This document shows, one piece after another, positions 1 through 8,149 of a stretch of 64,000 nucleotides of DNA (its first letter is position 1; every line of letters starts with the position of its first letter). The position numbers were made by a program, and so were the translations under genes. The DNA comes from Paenibacillus radicibacter (lineage in GTDB: Bacteria; Bacillota; Bacilli; Paenibacillales; NBRC-103111): contig NZ_JANQBC010000014.1 in the NCBI RefSeq assembly GCF_024721995.1, positions 62,001 to 126,000 of the forward strand. The letters are read 5' to 3'. The notes beneath the pieces are model-generated. The model had not been told where the DNA came from. It saw only the letters and a list, made by a program, of their open reading frames with translations, and searched no databases.

Positions 1-50
1 AATGCATCAGGTTCAAAGTACACAAGCTTAGGCGTAAATGGCTCAATCAT
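1..50 (-). CDS. splB: Spore photoproduct lyase, first 16 codons (cut by the window edge)
   Basis: An ATG at 50-48 opens a frame that runs off the left edge and reads MIEPFTPKLVYFEPDA. This resembles the conserved N-terminus of SplB, the radical-SAM enzyme that reverses the spore photoproduct thymine dimer in germinating spores. The ATG overlaps the splA stop codon (ATGA), so the two genes are translationally coupled, as expected for a splAB operon. Only 16 residues are visible: the identification rests on this short match plus the upstream splA. The radical-SAM cysteine motif lies outside the window. Confidence 0.75.
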   Translation of the reverse strand, partial: MIEPFTPKLVYFEPDA

Positions 51-301
51 TCGAGAACCCCATCTGAAAAACTTCCATAGTAGTAATCGTATGCTTCGTC
101 TGCCTCTTCTTTTGACGAATAAATAGCCATGTCGTTAGTTAAAGGGTAATAGTTTTCATAAACAAATATAGCAAGTTCATTCGAATTTTCGGGATGATTC
201 ACAACAGCAGCTGCCTGTATGTTCGCTACATCTTGGGTATGTGGATTTCTATAGAAAATATAGACGACATCTCCTGCTTTGTGCGAGTGTTCATAATACA
301 T
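47..301 (-). CDS. splA: SplA-type regulator of the spl operon
   Basis: An 84-residue soluble protein with the SplA-like pattern AGDVVYIFYRNPH...VANIQAAAVVNHP, followed by an ELAIFVYENYYPL segment and an acidic C-terminus. In Bacillus subtilis SplA is a small TRAP-like negative regulator of the spore photoproduct lyase operon. The ATG at 301 is preceded by an AAGGTGA ribosome site. The next gene, splB, overlaps the stop by 4 nt. The family assignment is from sequence pattern and neighbourhood. A SigG-type (forespore) promoter is expected, see the repeat at 330-380. Confidence 0.82.
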   Translation of the reverse strand: MYYEHSHKAGDVVYIFYRNPHTQDVANIQAAAVVNHPENSNELAIFVYENYYPLTNDMAIYSSKEEADEAYDYYYGSFSDGVLE

Positions 302-329
302 GGAGTCACCTTCTTCTTCATGTTAAAAA

Positions 330-380
330 GCGGTTTAGTGTTAACATGAATTCTTTCCTTGCGTGCACAAATATATTCTT
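330..380 (-). repeat. Upstream sequence copy A, before splA; possible forespore promoter
   Basis: A 51-bp stretch matches 2799-2849 at 45 of 51 positions. It lies 29 bp upstream of the splA start, in the 108-bp gap between the ATPase stop and splA. Read on the minus strand it holds CATGTTA, which fits the -10 consensus CATnnTA of SigF/SigG promoters. No convincing -35 element is seen at the usual 17-18 bp spacing, so the promoter call is an inference. B. subtilis spl is SigG-dependent. Confidence 0.6.
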
Positions 381-410
381 CACTTATATGAAACCTACTA
401 TATAGACCAA

Positions 411-2735
411 TTAAGTTCGTCCCCCCACTAACCTGACAAGTCGCTGGGCAAGTGACATCAAAGGCCAGCATAACAAGACGAGTCCAACGGCAATTATGGT
501 GTAAGGACGAGAATGTATGGCTAATATGAAAATATTACGACCGAGCGGCGCTAAGAATACAACTACGAAAAGTCCAATCATTGTCATAACAAGCGCGATC
601 TTAGCCGCATTTAGGGGTCTTGCAACCCGGGTTAATACAACTAAGCTAGACCCACCAAGGACAATAACCGCAAGTGTACGGGCTTCAAGATTAGCTAAAC
701 CGTTATATTTGGCATACAAGAACATGGCAGTAGTCATACTCGCAAGAATAATTCCATATGGTATTGCATGTCGTAGTACCCTTCGCAAAAAACCGTGGTT
801 TACTCGCTCCTGATTCGGGAATAACGCTAAGAAGAATGCTGGAATACCAATGTTGACACTGCCAATGAGCGTCACATGGATCGGTAAGATCGGATAGGGC
901 ATTAGGATACAAGTGAAGATAAGCGCTAGCGTCAGCGCATAGATAGTCTTCGTCACGAAGAGAACGGACACTTTCTCTAAGTTGTTGATTATTTTACGGC
1001 CTTCTGCTACAACTCGAGGTAATACGCTGAAATCCGATGTTAGCAGGACGAGCTGCGATACCGCCTTCGCCGCATCTGAACCGTTCGCCATCGCGATCCC
1101 GCAATCCGCTTCTTTGAGAGCAAGCACATCATTAACACCATCCCCCGTCATAGCAACAGTGTGCCCTTTTGACTGTAGACCCTGAACAAGTAATTTCTTC
1201 TGATGCGGGGAGACCCTACCGAAGACGGTATAATTCTCCGTTGCAAGGCCGAGTGCTACAGGATCTTCAGGCAAAGTTCTTGCATCAATATATCGCTCTG
1301 CACCTTGCACCCCTGCTCGAGTCGCAACTGCAGATACCGTAACCGGATTATCCCCGGAAATGATCTTAATCGTAACCCCTTCTTCTGCAAAATAACGCAG
1401 CGCTTCCGGTGCCTCCTCGCGAATGCGATCAGCAATTAACAACATCGCAACCATACGCGGCTGACTAATCTCATCTTGGGCAAACACCATCTCATCAACT
1501 TGCGCAAGCACAAGTACCCGTCTGCCTTGAGCAGCTTCCCGCTCTACAACATCTTGAACCTGCTCATATTTCTCTTGCAATACCATCTCAGGAGCACCTA
1601 ACACCCAAGCACCTTCTGATGCAAAAGCAGCTCCGCTCCATTTTTTATCCGAGGAAAAAGGTACTTTGTGCGTCACTTCAAGCTCAGACACTACCGGATA
1701 ACGATCCAATATGGCCTGCTGCGTCGGATTCATACTCGGCAGTGCATGAACGATGCCTGTAAGTACTTTCTCTACATGTGCGACTGGATCTTGCGAGATT
1801 GGTAGCACATCTACCAGTTCAAGATTACCCTCTGTAATCGTCCCCGTCTTATCCAGACAGAGTACATCCACGCGTGCAAGCACCTCAGTAGCTGGAAGCT
1901 CTTGCACCAAGGTATCGTACTTCGCAAGTCTTGCAATCGCCACAACAAAAGTCGCACTTGTGAGTAGAACTAAACCTTCAGGCACCATGCTTACAATCCC
2001 CGACACAGTTGCAACTACAGCTGATTGCCACGATTCATTAGCGAACCACAACTGCGTAAGAACAAGCATGATTCCAACCGGAAAAACCAACCACATAATG
2101 ACTCTAAACAGTCGATTGACCGCACCTTGCAGCTCAGAATTGATTCGCTTGAACTTTTTCGCTTCATTCGCAAGTTTCGCCGCATAAGTATTTACTCCTA
2201 CTTTCGTCACCTTCGCATAGCCGCTACCCGCTACTACGAAACTGCCAGCTAGGATCTCAGTCCCACTCGGCTTACCAACAGAATCTGCTTCACCTGTAAG
2301 CATCGATTCATCCACCTCGAGCATACCGCCTTCGAGTACCTCGCCATCGGCCGCAATTCGGTCACCAGATTTTAGAATCATGATATCATCTATGACGAGT
2401 TCTTCTGGAGTAATTGCTTGATCTCGACTGCTGCGCAGCACATGAACTTTACTTACATGAAGAACTGACAACTTCTCTAATGTGGATTTTGCTCGAAGTT
2501 CCTGAAACAAGCCAATCAAAGTATTGGAGATAACAACCCCCACAAACAGCGTATTTTTCGGTGAACCGGCAATGAATACCGCTGTCGCAAGAATCACATT
2601 CAAGAAATTGAACGTCGTAATTAGATGGGTGCGAAAAATTTGCCCCACAGTCCGAGAAGGTGCTTTTGGCAGCTTATTTACTTGCCCTTGCTCAATGCGG
2701 ATACGTACTTCATCGTCTGTCAGTCCCGTTCTCAT
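411..2735 (-). CDS. P-type cation-transporting ATPase (HAD-IC, CtpE/CaxP-like)
   Basis: A membrane pump of about 774 residues that couples ATP hydrolysis to cation transport. Visible: an N-terminal cation-ATPase segment, the actuator-domain TGE motif near residue 147, a PEGL motif in M4 (about 252-255), the phosphorylation site DKTGT (Asp near 295), the hinge motif GDGVND, and a C-terminal block of hydrophobic helices. PEGL and the overall length resemble the CtpE/CaxP calcium-type group; the ion is inferred. The first ATG abuts GGAGG directly, so the ATG at 2735, 12 nt beyond it, is chosen. The gene lies upstream of splA and shares its upstream sequence, suggesting a sporulation-linked role. 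Confidence 0.85.
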   Translation of the reverse strand: MRTGLTDDEVRIRIEQGQVNKLPKAPSRTVGQIFRTHLITTFNFLNVILATAVFIAGSPKNTLFVGVVISNTLIGLFQELRAKSTLEKLSVLHVSKVHVLRSSRDQAITPEELVIDDIMILKSGDRIAADGEVLEGGMLEVDESMLTGEADSVGKPSGTEILAGSFVVAGSGYAKVTKVGVNTYAAKLANEAKKFKRINSELQGAVNRLFRVIMWLVFPVGIMLVLTQLWFANESWQSAVVATVSGIVSMVPEGLVLLTSATFVVAIARLAKYDTLVQELPATEVLARVDVLCLDKTGTITEGNLELVDVLPISQDPVAHVEKVLTGIVHALPSMNPTQQAILDRYPVVSELEVTHKVPFSSDKKWSGAAFASEGAWVLGAPEMVLQEKYEQVQDVVEREAAQGRRVLVLAQVDEMVFAQDEISQPRMVAMLLIADRIREEAPEALRYFAEEGVTIKIISGDNPVTVSAVATRAGVQGAERYIDARTLPEDPVALGLATENYTVFGRVSPHQKKLLVQGLQSKGHTVAMTGDGVNDVLALKEADCGIAMANGSDAAKAVSQLVLLTSDFSVLPRVVAEGRKIINNLEKVSVLFVTKTIYALTLALIFTCILMPYPILPIHVTLIGSVNIGIPAFFLALFPNQERVNHGFLRRVLRHAIPYGIILASMTTAMFLYAKYNGLANLEARTLAVIVLGGSSLVVLTRVARPLNAAKIALVMTMIGLFVVVFLAPLGRNIFILAIHSRPYTIIAVGLVLLCWPLMSLAQRLVRLVGGRT

Positions 2736-2798
2736 GGTGTCAATCATCCTCCGGATACAGATGAACTGCTTTCACTTTGTATGTATTTTCAGATTAAA

Positions 2799-2849
2799 AC
2801 GGTTTAATGTTAATATGAATTTTTTCCTTACGTGAACAAATATATTCTT
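2799..2849 (-). repeat. Upstream sequence copy B, before the P-type ATPase
   Basis: The second copy of the 51-bp element at 330-380 (six mismatches), 64 bp upstream of the ATPase start. The SigF/SigG-like -10 is conserved as CATATTA. Both copies have the same orientation and a similar distance to a minus-strand gene, suggesting promoter duplication and shared control. Confidence 0.6.
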
Positions 2850-2870
2850 TATCTATGCGACCTCACAATT

Positions 2871-2914
2871 AAAACGCGAGACAAAACTTGAATCATAGTT
2901 TTGTCTCGCGTTTT
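2871..2914 (-). terminator. Intrinsic terminator after the acetyltransferase
   Basis: A perfect 18-bp inverted repeat (2871-2888 and 2897-2914) with an 8-nt loop lies 25 bp beyond the acetyltransferase stop. The stem ends in A/T runs, so it may work in both directions. Confidence 0.85.
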
Positions 2915-2938
2915 TAAGTTAGCGTATTTATAGATTAT

Positions 2939-3592
2939 TTACTTTACCTCATTGTTATAAAAATCATATAACTGATCAATAGATGAACTGGACAATAGAG
3001 GAATCGCTCTCTCAATCATTTCTCTATCCCAATCAAACCAACGCATTTCCATCAGTTTATTAATTTCTGAATCGGTGAAACGCTTCTTAATTTCTTTTGC
3101 GGGATTACCACCAACTATTGTATAGGGTGGAACGTCTTTAGAGACTACAGATCCTGCGGCAACGATTGCACCTTCACCAATTGTAACGCCAGGCATGATG
3201 ATCGCATTCATACCAATCCAGGCATCGCTTTTAATGATGGTATCACCCTTTGGTTCGTATGATTGTTCTATCTGCTCGGCAAATGGATAAACGGTAATCC
3301 ATTCAGGATGGTGGTTATGATTGCCTCCCATTAGAATGACAACGCCACTTGCAATACAAACATAATTTCCAATAATTAGTTTGTCTAGGTGCCAACCAAA
3401 CTGTTCAATAGGGTTGAACAATTCCTGGGATCTAGCATCACCCCATAAATACCTTACACAACCATCTTCAAAATTGTGATTTCCATAATACCCCGAGTAA
3501 TAGGAGTACTCCCCTACTTCAATGAGTGGATTTGTCACTATATCTTTCAAATACTTGATTTCAGACCAATGATTAAATAATGGATGATTCAT
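2939..3592 (-). CDS. Vat/CatB-type hexapeptide acetyltransferase
   Basis: A 217-residue left-handed beta-helix acetyltransferase of the xenobiotic (Vat/CatB) family. It shows VGEYSYYSG near the N-terminus, the LIIGNYVCIASGVVILMGG coil, a His-rich loop GNHNHHPEW expected to hold the catalytic His, then KGDTIIKSDAWIGMNAIIMPGVTIGEGAIVAAGSVV and GGNPAKEIKKRF. Members inactivate streptogramin A or chloramphenicol with acetyl-CoA. The substrate cannot be told here. The ATG at 3592 follows GAGGT at 8 nt. The leader ORF and hairpin just upstream support drug-inducible expression. Confidence 0.88.
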   Translation of the reverse strand: MNHPLFNHWSEIKYLKDIVTNPLIEVGEYSYYSGYYGNHNFEDGCVRYLWGDARSQELFNPIEQFGWHLDKLIIGNYVCIASGVVILMGGNHNHHPEWITVYPFAEQIEQSYEPKGDTIIKSDAWIGMNAIIMPGVTIGEGAIVAAGSVVSKDVPPYTIVGGNPAKEIKKRFTDSEINKLMEMRWFDWDREMIERAIPLLSSSSIDQLYDFYNNEVK

Positions 3593-3604
3593 AACGATAT
3601 ACCT

Positions 3605-3645
3605 CGCTTCTAAGTATTGTAGATTCTACGGCTTACTTAGAAGCG
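3605..3645 (-). promoter_or_regulatory. Hairpin at the acetyltransferase ribosome site (attenuator)
   Basis: A perfect 12-bp inverted repeat (3605-3616 and 3634-3645) with a 17-nt loop. On the minus-strand transcript its 3' arm runs straight into the GAGGT ribosome site of the acetyltransferase and its 5' arm holds the end and stop codon of the leader ORF at 3637-3690. There is no T-run after the stem, so it looks like a translational rather than transcriptional attenuator. The mechanism is inferred from the layout, by analogy with cat and erm leaders. Confidence 0.75.
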
Positions 3646-3690
3646 TAATACGACAGCGACATTTTTAATCTTTTTCAACCGACGAGTCAT
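3637..3690 (-). CDS. 17-residue leader peptide upstream of the acetyltransferase
   Basis: ATG at 3690, preceded at 9 nt by AGAGAGAGG, opens MTRRLKKIKNVAVVLRF and stops with TAA at 3639-3637, inside the first arm of the hairpin. The RLK stretch resembles the R/K-x-R/K arrest motif of some macrolide-sensing leaders, but drug specificity is unknown. A ribosome stalled near the end of this frame would hold the hairpin open and expose the acetyltransferase ribosome site. Everything except the coordinates and sequence is inference. Confidence 0.7.
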   Translation of the reverse strand: MTRRLKKIKNVAVVLRF

Positions 3691-3850
3691 GTTGTTCAGC
3701 CTCTCTCTTATTGTGACGGATTGCCAAGCCATGGGCTATTCCCATATTAACATAATTGAAAAGTTAACTGAAACATGACATAGACTCGCCTTTCTTTACA
3801 TAGCTACTTTCTAGCACCCAATGATACTATTACACGTCGAAAAAAAACAA

Positions 3851-3879
3851 AGACAGCCAATTCCAAGACTTGGCTGTCT
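3851..3879 (-). terminator. Intrinsic terminator after the lipoprotein gene
   Basis: A 10-bp inverted repeat (3851-3860 and 3870-3879) with a 9-nt loop. On the minus strand it is followed by TTG and seven T residues. It closes the operon 7178-3903. Confidence 0.85.
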
Positions 3880-3902
3880 TCCCATCTCTATCTCTTCATT
3901 CA

Positions 3903-4973
3903 CTATTTACTCGTGCTTAATACCATCTTTTCAATCAAAGCCATCGCCTGTTCCTTCGTTACATCTGGATCCTGGATCATCAGACTGTAACGCAGTCCTT
4001 GTTCATCCCATGTGAACGCACGAATTTGTTCCATATATTCGCCCTTTGTACCACGAATTTTAATTTCCTCGGCATCTAAAGTTCCGCTGCCTTCTGGCGT
4101 TGGAAAGATAGTCATTTCATAGTAAGGTGTATTGTCTTTCTCGTAATAAGCCGTTACTTCATTGCGATTCAAATCACCCTTAAGCTCTGTTAGTTCCAGC
4201 TTTACTAATTTCAAATCATGATCTACTGGCAATAGAAAAGGTTTGCCAAGCGCAGCTTCAGCTTCCGAAGTTGTTACGGCTTTAACCGCTGGCATCAGAT
4301 CACTGATCGGTGTCTTTTTCACATGTTCAGGTAGGTTCAGTACGAATGTATCTGCAGCAAATGTTGGTGAGAATTGAATATCTGTATATTCAAATTCCAC
4401 ACGTGCTGTACCATTATAGGAAATAGATTTGAGAATGAACCATGTTTTTTGATCAATCCAAAGATCCATGTTTCCCATTAACGTCTTCTCCTTACTTTCC
4501 CTTACCTTGATATGATAGGTATCTTTTCCAAGTATCTTCTCTTCATTAACGACCTCGAAATTGTGCGTAGTCTTCATTTTATCCAGCATCGATACGAGCT
4601 GTTCGCGCTGCGAAAGTGCAGTTGGCAGAACATCCTCACCCACTTCTATGATCAATGCTGTTTCTTTAGCTTTATCATAAGAAATAATCTGTTTCCCGTC
4701 ATTGACCGTAATCGTCTGATTTCCATTCGTCGTCATTTCTGATTTTTTCTTATGATTTGACGAATCCACCCACTCACTAAACGTTGCATCCTCTGTGAGC
4801 TTATCTTTGTCAAAGAAACGAAAAGTTCCTTTTCCCGTATAGGATTCCACTTGCTTCCCCTTCTCTAGCGCCTTGGTCACAATATCGGTTGAAGACGCTC
4901 CAATCTGCTCTGAACACCCTGTCATGAATAATCCTGCTGCTAAACTTCCGATTAATAGTACTTGTCTCATCAT
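3903..4973 (-). CDS. Sporulation-type LolA-like lipoprotein with DUF4367-like C-terminus
   Basis: A 356-residue predicted lipoprotein with an N-terminal signal and lipobox ending LFMTGC (Cys near 20). The middle (about 30-225) has the LolA/RseB-like pattern, including GKDTYHIKVRESKE, MDLWIDQKTWFILKS and FSPTFAADTFVLNLP, as in B. subtilis YdcC. The C-terminal third (YYEKDNTPYYEMTIFPTPEG and a final MALIEKMV) looks like DUF4367. The start lies 7 bp after the histidine kinase stop, so it is the third gene of a regulator-kinase-lipoprotein operon and may be the sensor's partner or output. Its ligand is unknown. Confidence 0.75.
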   Translation of the reverse strand: MMRQVLLIGSLAAGLFMTGCSEQIGASSTDIVTKALEKGKQVESYTGKGTFRFFDKDKLTEDATFSEWVDSSNHKKKSEMTTNGNQTITVNDGKQIISYDKAKETALIIEVGEDVLPTALSQREQLVSMLDKMKTTHNFEVVNEEKILGKDTYHIKVRESKEKTLMGNMDLWIDQKTWFILKSISYNGTARVEFEYTDIQFSPTFAADTFVLNLPEHVKKTPISDLMPAVKAVTTSEAEAALGKPFLLPVDHDLKLVKLELTELKGDLNRNEVTAYYEKDNTPYYEMTIFPTPEGSGTLDAEEIKIRGTKGEYMEQIRAFTWDEQGLRYSLMIQDPDVTKEQAMALIEKMVLSTSK

Positions 4974-4980
4974 TACCTTC

Positions 4981-6468
4981 TCATCCTCTTTTCTCTGTAT
5001 CTGTCTTCTCAGGCAGCCATACGGCTACCAATGTGCCATAACCGGGAGCAGACCACAGTCGGATATCACCTTGGTGCTGATCCATTACGATCTTCGCTAT
5101 GCTAAGCCCAAGTCCGGCATAACCTGCTTTTGATTTTGTACGTGCTGCATCAATCTGATAGAAAGGTTCGAACACTCTCGACTGATCCTGCTTATCAATC
5201 GCTTTCCCTTGATTCTGGACAATAAGAATTACTCCATCCGTGTGCCAGTTCATCATTTCATTACGTAGTGATGGGAATATCCACTCTGGCATCTGATATT
5301 CATTCGAAAATGCCCCTAGCCAAATCCTATCTCCAGGCTGTGTATAGCGAATAGCGTTACTCATCACATTATCAACCACACGGGTCAATTGGGCGACATT
5401 CACACGGAACACACCCGTTACACTGCTTTCCTCAGCGAGATGTATGTGCTTCTTCGCACACAGCTCATCGTAACCACCACTTAACAACATATCGAACAAT
5501 TCTTCGCCATCTGCTTCAATAAGCTCCATCTGATGATTCGACGATCGCAAGACAGCATACATCGTGAGATCATCCAACATATGTTTCATGTAAGTAATCT
5601 TATCGAGTATGAGCGACGAATACTCTCTTTTCTCTTGATCATTAATCCTTCTCTGATCCGTAAGCAGCTCAGCGTATGCACTTATGGCAGTGAGTGGTGT
5701 TTTCAAATCATGCGATAAAGCTGCAACGATAAACTCTTTCTCCTGCTGTTCCGTTTTTACTTGTAACCTCGCTGCTTCGATCTCTTCACGCATGACTCTA
5801 AAATGATTGATCAACTGCCCTACTTCATCATTCGCACGATGCCGAATCGGTTCTACAGGCTGATTGTGAGCAAAAGCAGTCATCTGGTTCATAAGTTGTC
5901 TTATCGGTCGATTCAATTTACGATTTAATAATGTAACAACACTTCCATACAAAATGGCGAAGAATAATCCAAGTAGGCTAACAAGCCATGCCGTTCGATG
6001 TTCGACGCCCTGTATCCATTGCTCTCGGGCAATCGTAATCTCGTAAATCCCAATCATCTTCGAACCATCAAATACAGGCTTTTTCACGATATAACTGCTA
6101 TAGTTTTTCTGCAAATCATACATACGACTGTATAACCTCTCCTTATTTTCTCGATTAAAGGTAGGTGTCAAAGAATCCTTTAATGAAGTAAAGAGCAACA
6201 GTCCATCCGAGCGATAAAGATTAATTTTGACCGTATTGCTAGTTAACTGGGTAAGGGGCTCATACTGCTTCTGAGACTGAAATTCATATAGGGAGATGTT
6301 CTGAAGCACCTTTTCCATATTGGCGATTCGCTGGGAAACTGACATATACTCGAGCAGATCCTGTTTCTGGTCATACTGGCTTAGCTGCATATAGAGTGTA
6401 TATATTGCTGCAAGAGGGAGAATCATCACAACCACGAAAGCAGTCAGCATCCAATGTTTGACTTTCAT
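4981..6468 (-). CDS. Two-component sensor histidine kinase
   Basis: A 495-residue kinase: a first membrane helix near residues 5-25, an extracytoplasmic domain of about 130 residues, a second helix near 160-180, a HAMP linker, a HisKA domain with the phospho-acceptor His in ALSHDLKTPLTA (about His253), and a HATPase_c domain with N-box (VVDNVMSNAIRYT) and GYAGLGLSIAK. I chose the ATG at 6468, which overlaps the response regulator stop as ATGA and follows GGGGAA, rather than an ATG 39 nt upstream. It phosphorylates the regulator at 6465-7178. The signal is unknown. Confidence 0.9.
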   Translation of the reverse strand: MKVKHWMLTAFVVVMILPLAAIYTLYMQLSQYDQKQDLLEYMSVSQRIANMEKVLQNISLYEFQSQKQYEPLTQLTSNTVKINLYRSDGLLLFTSLKDSLTPTFNRENKERLYSRMYDLQKNYSSYIVKKPVFDGSKMIGIYEITIAREQWIQGVEHRTAWLVSLLGLFFAILYGSVVTLLNRKLNRPIRQLMNQMTAFAHNQPVEPIRHRANDEVGQLINHFRVMREEIEAARLQVKTEQQEKEFIVAALSHDLKTPLTAISAYAELLTDQRRINDQEKREYSSLILDKITYMKHMLDDLTMYAVLRSSNHQMELIEADGEELFDMLLSGGYDELCAKKHIHLAEESSVTGVFRVNVAQLTRVVDNVMSNAIRYTQPGDRIWLGAFSNEYQMPEWIFPSLRNEMMNWHTDGVILIVQNQGKAIDKQDQSRVFEPFYQIDAARTKSKAGYAGLGLSIAKIVMDQHQGDIRLWSAPGYGTLVAVWLPEKTDTEKRG

Positions 6469-7178
6469 TGCAGTTGTTCCCCAATAAATCGATACCCGCT
6501 TCCCCACACAGTTTGAATGAATTTAGCCTCCCGCTTTGTATCCATTAACTTGGATCGCAAACTTTTCACATGTACCGTTACCGTGTTGTTTCCATCCGAA
6601 TCCACTTGCTGCCACACATGTTCATACAACTCCTTTTTGGAAAAGGTTGTGAACGGATGACGTGCCATAAGTAGCACGAGTGCCATTTCCTTAGCCGTCA
6701 GCATCAATTCTTGCCCTTCAAGAAAAACTCGCTGTTTCTTAAAGTCAATTGAGAGCTGGTATGTATAGAATGTACACTCCGATTCTTGAGCAGCGCTGTC
6801 CTGATATCTGTGAAATCGCCGCAAATGTGATTCCACTCGTGCGTTCAATTCCGCCAAACTAAACGGCTTTGTCACATAATCGTCTGCTCCTAGATCCAAG
6901 CCGCGCACCTTATGTACATCTTCTTGATAGGCGCTAATAATAAGCATGGGCACATCGCTGATCAGGCGAATATTTTTACATAACGTAAATCCATCCATTT
7001 CTGGCAGCATCAGATCAACAAGTACGATATCATATGGATCTCGATTGAAATCTTCCCAGCCTTCTACACCGGTAGAAGACCAGGTGACGGTATAGCCTCT
7101 TCTTCTTAAATCATCGCGTACGATACAAGCGATTTCCGGATCGTCTTCCACCAAAAGTACATGAGCTGCTTGTTTCAT
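6465..7178 (-). CDS. OmpR/PhoB-family response regulator
   Basis: A 237-residue regulator. The receiver domain carries the acidic pocket EDD (11-13), phospho-Asp55 in VLVDLMLPEMDG and the TKPF lysine. A winged-helix DNA-binding domain follows (LTAKEMALVLLMARHPFTTFSKKELYEHVW ... VTVHVKSLRSKL ... TVWGSGYRF). The ATG at 7178 follows GGGAGAGGGAA. It is the first gene of the operon with the kinase (4-nt overlap) and the lipoprotein. Targets are not evident. Confidence 0.92.
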   Translation of the reverse strand: MKQAAHVLLVEDDPEIACIVRDDLRRRGYTVTWSSTGVEGWEDFNRDPYDIVLVDLMLPEMDGFTLCKNIRLISDVPMLIISAYQEDVHKVRGLDLGADDYVTKPFSLAELNARVESHLRRFHRYQDSAAQESECTFYTYQLSIDFKKQRVFLEGQELMLTAKEMALVLLMARHPFTTFSKKELYEHVWQQVDSDGNNTVTVHVKSLRSKLMDTKREAKFIQTVWGSGYRFIGEQLQ

Positions 7179-7263
7179 TGTGTGTTCCCTCTCCCTGTGT
7201 CTATTATAAAATCGTTAATGAACGTTCCTCATAATTTTAGAAATACTTTATAAATGCAAAAAA

Positions 7264-7308
7264 GCTAAAAGAAATGACTCCTCATTCAAGCAGGCGCCAT
7301 TTCTTAGC
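7264..7308 (-). terminator. Terminator after yvaD
   Basis: Arms near 7264-7277 and 7298-7308 pair (one bulged A). On the minus strand the stem is followed by a run of six T residues. It closes the TetR-SMR-YvaD cassette. Confidence 0.7.
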
Positions 7309-7339
7309 CATTGAAAAACTAGAGTCATTATTATCGTAA

Positions 7340-7756
7340 CTATCTCGTCCTATTATATAGCAGACTTGAAGCAACTTTGCGAACCAATCCAGGAATAAAG
7401 AACAACGGATAAAGCAGCAGGAACAGATTAGGAATCCACCACGTAAGGTCACAATCCCCTTTGATAACCCAGAATGAAATGGCCTGTAGTCCCGAACAGG
7501 AAGTAAGAACTAGTGAAATCAGTACTAGTGGTAGCCAACTTGCATTGGACTTTCGATAATAATAAAGACTCATTAACCCTGTTACGGATATCAGGACATC
7601 AAGTGGAAAGAAAGACCAGTTCCAGGTAACAAGCAGCTTGTTATTGTAATCCTGGTACGCATAACTTGGTGGAATCAAATGAAAGTATGTAACAAACCAA
7701 TATAAAAGAAACGCTATATCCGTAAATAAAAGTAATCCCCTTAGTTTACCGCTCAT
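7340..7756 (-). CDS. yvaD: YvaD-like membrane protein (DUF5360)
   Basis: A 138-residue protein with four predicted membrane helices (LLLFTDIAFLLYWFV, FFPLDVLISVTGLMSLYYY, LVLISLVLTSCSGL, LFLLLYPLFFIPGLV). It resembles B. subtilis YvaD, whose gene also sits next to the small multidrug exporter yvaE. The ATG at 7756 is preceded by AAAGGAG at 8 nt; a GTG 9 nt upstream overlaps the yvaE stop. The function is unknown; the position suggests an accessory of the pump. Confidence 0.75.
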   Translation of the reverse strand: MSGKLRGLLLFTDIAFLLYWFVTYFHLIPPSYAYQDYNNKLLVTWNWSFFPLDVLISVTGLMSLYYYRKSNASWLPLVLISLVLTSCSGLQAISFWVIKGDCDLTWWIPNLFLLLYPLFFIPGLVRKVASSLLYNRTR

Positions 7757-7761
7757 TTTAA

Positions 7762-8145
7762 TCACTCCTTTTGCCCGGTTGTATGGATCGAGTGCTCTTG
7801 CTGGTTTGTGTTCTTCTCTTTTCCATGACTACCACCACCTAGATTCATGCCCACAACACCTATGATGATCAACAGCATGGAAACGAGTTTCAAAGTTGTC
7901 AACTGTTCTCCAAACAGTACCCAGCCAACGCCTACCACAAAGGCAGTTCCCATCCCAGACCAAATGGCATACGCAACACTTACTGGTATTCCTTTCAATG
8001 CTAGGTTCAATAAGGACAGACTGAGTAGGTAAAAGACGATTAGAAGAATTGATGGTACCAACTTCGTAAATCCCATCGATAGCTTCATAAATGTAGTACC
8101 TGCAACCTCCGCTGCTATAGCAAGCATTAACAATAACCAAGGCAT
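7762..8145 (-). CDS. yvaE: Small multidrug resistance (SMR) exporter, YvaE-like
   Basis: A 127-residue EmrE/QacC-family protein: four helices start at MPWLLLMLAIAAEVAGTTFMKLS, with the membrane-embedded Glu13 that binds protons and cationic drugs, and the family signature GIPVSVAYAIWSGMGTAFV. The C-terminal tail is hydrophilic and His/Gln-rich. The start follows GAGGTG. It lies 4 bp after the TetR gene and just before yvaD, the same gene set as B. subtilis yvaFED. Likely an exporter of lipophilic cations, possibly working as a dimer. Confidence 0.9.
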   Translation of the reverse strand: MPWLLLMLAIAAEVAGTTFMKLSMGFTKLVPSILLIVFYLLSLSLLNLALKGIPVSVAYAIWSGMGTAFVVGVGWVLFGEQLTTLKLVSMLLIIIGVVGMNLGGGSHGKEKNTNQQEHSIHTTGQKE

Positions 8146-8149
8146 ACCA

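Noticed and set aside
330-380. Full SigG promoter with a -35 element in the splA upstream repeat
   Set aside because: GAATA lies 25 bp from the -10, too far; TGTGCA at 15 bp spacing matches poorly. Only the -10 is claimed.
1753-2187. Long plus-strand open frame opposite the P-type ATPase
   Set aside because: Its residues are compositionally odd and it lies antisense to a gene with all P-type ATPase motifs; it is a shadow frame.
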